64,000 nucleotides of DNA from positions 52,980 to 116,979 of the forward strand of contig DAOSJI010000002.1 of NCBI GenBank assembly GCA_035367155.1. The letters run 5' to 3'. Source of the stretch: JAAYSA01 sp035367155. GTDB lineage: Bacteria > Bacillota_I > Bacilli_A > RFN20 > CAG-826. Below are positions 63,304 through 64,000 of the stretch, piece by piece. Below the pieces are notes generated by a model. It made no database searches. It was not told the origin of the DNA and saw only the letters and a list, made by a program, of their open reading frames with translations. The position numbers and the translations under genes are program-made. How positions within the stretch are numbered: position 1 is the first letter of the stretch; every line of letters begins with the position of its first letter.

Positions 63304-64000
63304 ATGAAAAGAAAATTTATAATGTTCGCTATACCATTTGTTTTAATAAGTTGTGGTAAACCTAAGATTCTTAACGAAGAACAAAGATTAACAACAATTA
63401 GACAATTAGCTAATGCTAGACCTTATCGTCCAAATATTTTTCGCGCAACTATAAACGAAGAATCCGATATTGATATAGTTGTAGAGATTAATGGGCAACC
63501 AAGAGTCCAAATTACAAATTATCAAAACTTTAATCATGATGTTAAAATTAAAAACTACCAATTTCTCGATAGTGTAAAAAGAACCGAAAAAGAACAAGTT
63601 GAATTAAGAACAGATGTAGTTTTCGAATCAGAATTAGTGACAAAAACAAAAATATTAGGTTTAACAATTTTAAATGAAGAAATAGTTCCTGAAACAGAAA
63701 CGCATTACTATACAGTAAACAATGTGCATTATGCAGATGAATCAGAATATGTTGATCCACAAACTGAAGAACACGGCACTAAATCTAAGGTTGATGAATA
63801 TTATGATTTTACTAAACACATCATATATAACGAAGTAACCGAACGAATGAATTACTTATATGATTATAATTTTTCTCTTTTTAGCATGGAGGAATCTGAA
63901 GAAATAATTGTAGATGCAACGTTATTTAAAAATGAATTTACCTTAGTTTCAAAAATCAATGTAGAAAAATTTATTCAAAAGCAAATTGATGATTTTGAAA
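63304..64000 (+). CDS. Lipoprotein, unknown function, C-terminal part outside the window
   Basis: The frame from ATG 63304 (AGGAGG eight bases upstream) stays open to the window edge, 232 codons. It begins MKRKFIMFAIPFVLISC, a lipoprotein signal with a short hydrophobic segment and Cys at 17. The mature part is mostly charged and polar (EEQRLTTIRQLANARPYRPN, then VKRTEKEQVELRT) and I recognise no family. Its promoter region carries an inverted repeat. The stop lies beyond 64000. Confidence 0.8.
   Translation, partial: MKRKFIMFAIPFVLISCGKPKILNEEQRLTTIRQLANARPYRPNIFRATINEESDIDIVVEINGQPRVQITNYQNFNHDVKIKNYQFLDSVKRTEKEQVELRTDVVFESELVTKTKILGLTILNEEIVPETETHYYTVNNVHYADESEYVDPQTEEHGTKSKVDEYYDFTKHIIYNEVTERMNYLYDYNFSLFSMEESEEIIVDATLFKNEFTLVSKINVEKFIQKQIDDFE

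Noticed and set aside
1..64000. Mycoplasma-type code with TGA as Trp
   Set aside because: The prfB shift site and several genes that end in TGA within ATGA overlaps show that TGA stops translation.
1..64000. tRNA, rRNA, CRISPR arrays, transposases, prophage genes
   Set aside because: I looked for conserved tRNA arms, regular repeat-spacer series, and transposase or integrase motifs in the gene products and gaps and found none.

Overview
The window is AT-rich bacterial DNA spanning a replication origin of low-GC Gram-positive type. rpmH, rnpA, yidC and jag read leftward; dnaA, dnaN, yaaA, recF, gyrB and gyrA read rightward; DnaA boxes fill the gap between rpmH and dnaA. TGA is a genuine stop: prfB carries the in-frame TGA frameshift site that RF2 controls, and several genes end in TGA inside ATGA overlaps. 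That excludes Mycoplasma-type recoding. Compact operons, lipoproteins, a CpoA/alDGS-like glycolipid glycosyltransferase and a group B-like [FeFe] hydrogenase suggest an anaerobic, probably host-associated or uncultured member of the Bacilli/Erysipelotrichia/Acholeplasma-Izemoplasma neighbourhood. This placement is inference; no rRNA gene is present.

Layout. 1-4.6 kb (minus): a partial gene, an AMP-forming acyl ligase plus carrier domain split by a one-base frameshift, then jag, yidC, rnpA and rpmH. 4.6-5.1 kb: oriC. 5.1-16.6 kb (plus): dnaA to gyrA, a glycosyltransferase, serS, the SRP RNA and tadA. 16.7-28 kb: accessory metabolism and envelope genes (lipoprotein, ABC exporter fusion, DUF4432 protein, P-type ATPase, psuG, TetR regulator with alcohol dehydrogenase, an M50-like membrane protein lacking a zinc ligand). 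28-36.1 kb: a surface-polysaccharide and glycolipid locus, including an 890-residue protein that joins an apparently dead CapF-like SDR domain, a degenerate P-loop-like domain and a four-helix membrane module. 36.2-39.9 kb: APH-like kinase, [FeFe] hydrogenase, MazG-like protein, small membrane protein and pseudouridine synthase. 40-45.7 kb: a DUF1538 membrane protein with two consecutive PII-like proteins, then a YfhO protein.

45.7-51.9 kb (minus) is a head-on island of dnaX, ybaB, recR, tmk, holB, ricT and rsmI, which in Bacillus lies beside the SRP RNA near the origin. From 52 kb the plus strand resumes with prfA-prmC-tsaC-rpiB, comFA-comFC, secA-prfB, a YitT protein, uvrB and a partial lipoprotein that leaves the window. 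I saw no tRNA, rRNA, CRISPR array, transposase or prophage gene.

Most notable: (1) the pseudo-CapF/P-loop/membrane fusion; (2) the DUF1538-PII-PII operon, which resembles an AmtB-GlnK-type regulated transporter; (3) both gyrase subunits carry unusual residues at classic quinolone-determining positions; (4) the split acyl ligase; (5) an NMPY motif where PrmC normally has NPPY.
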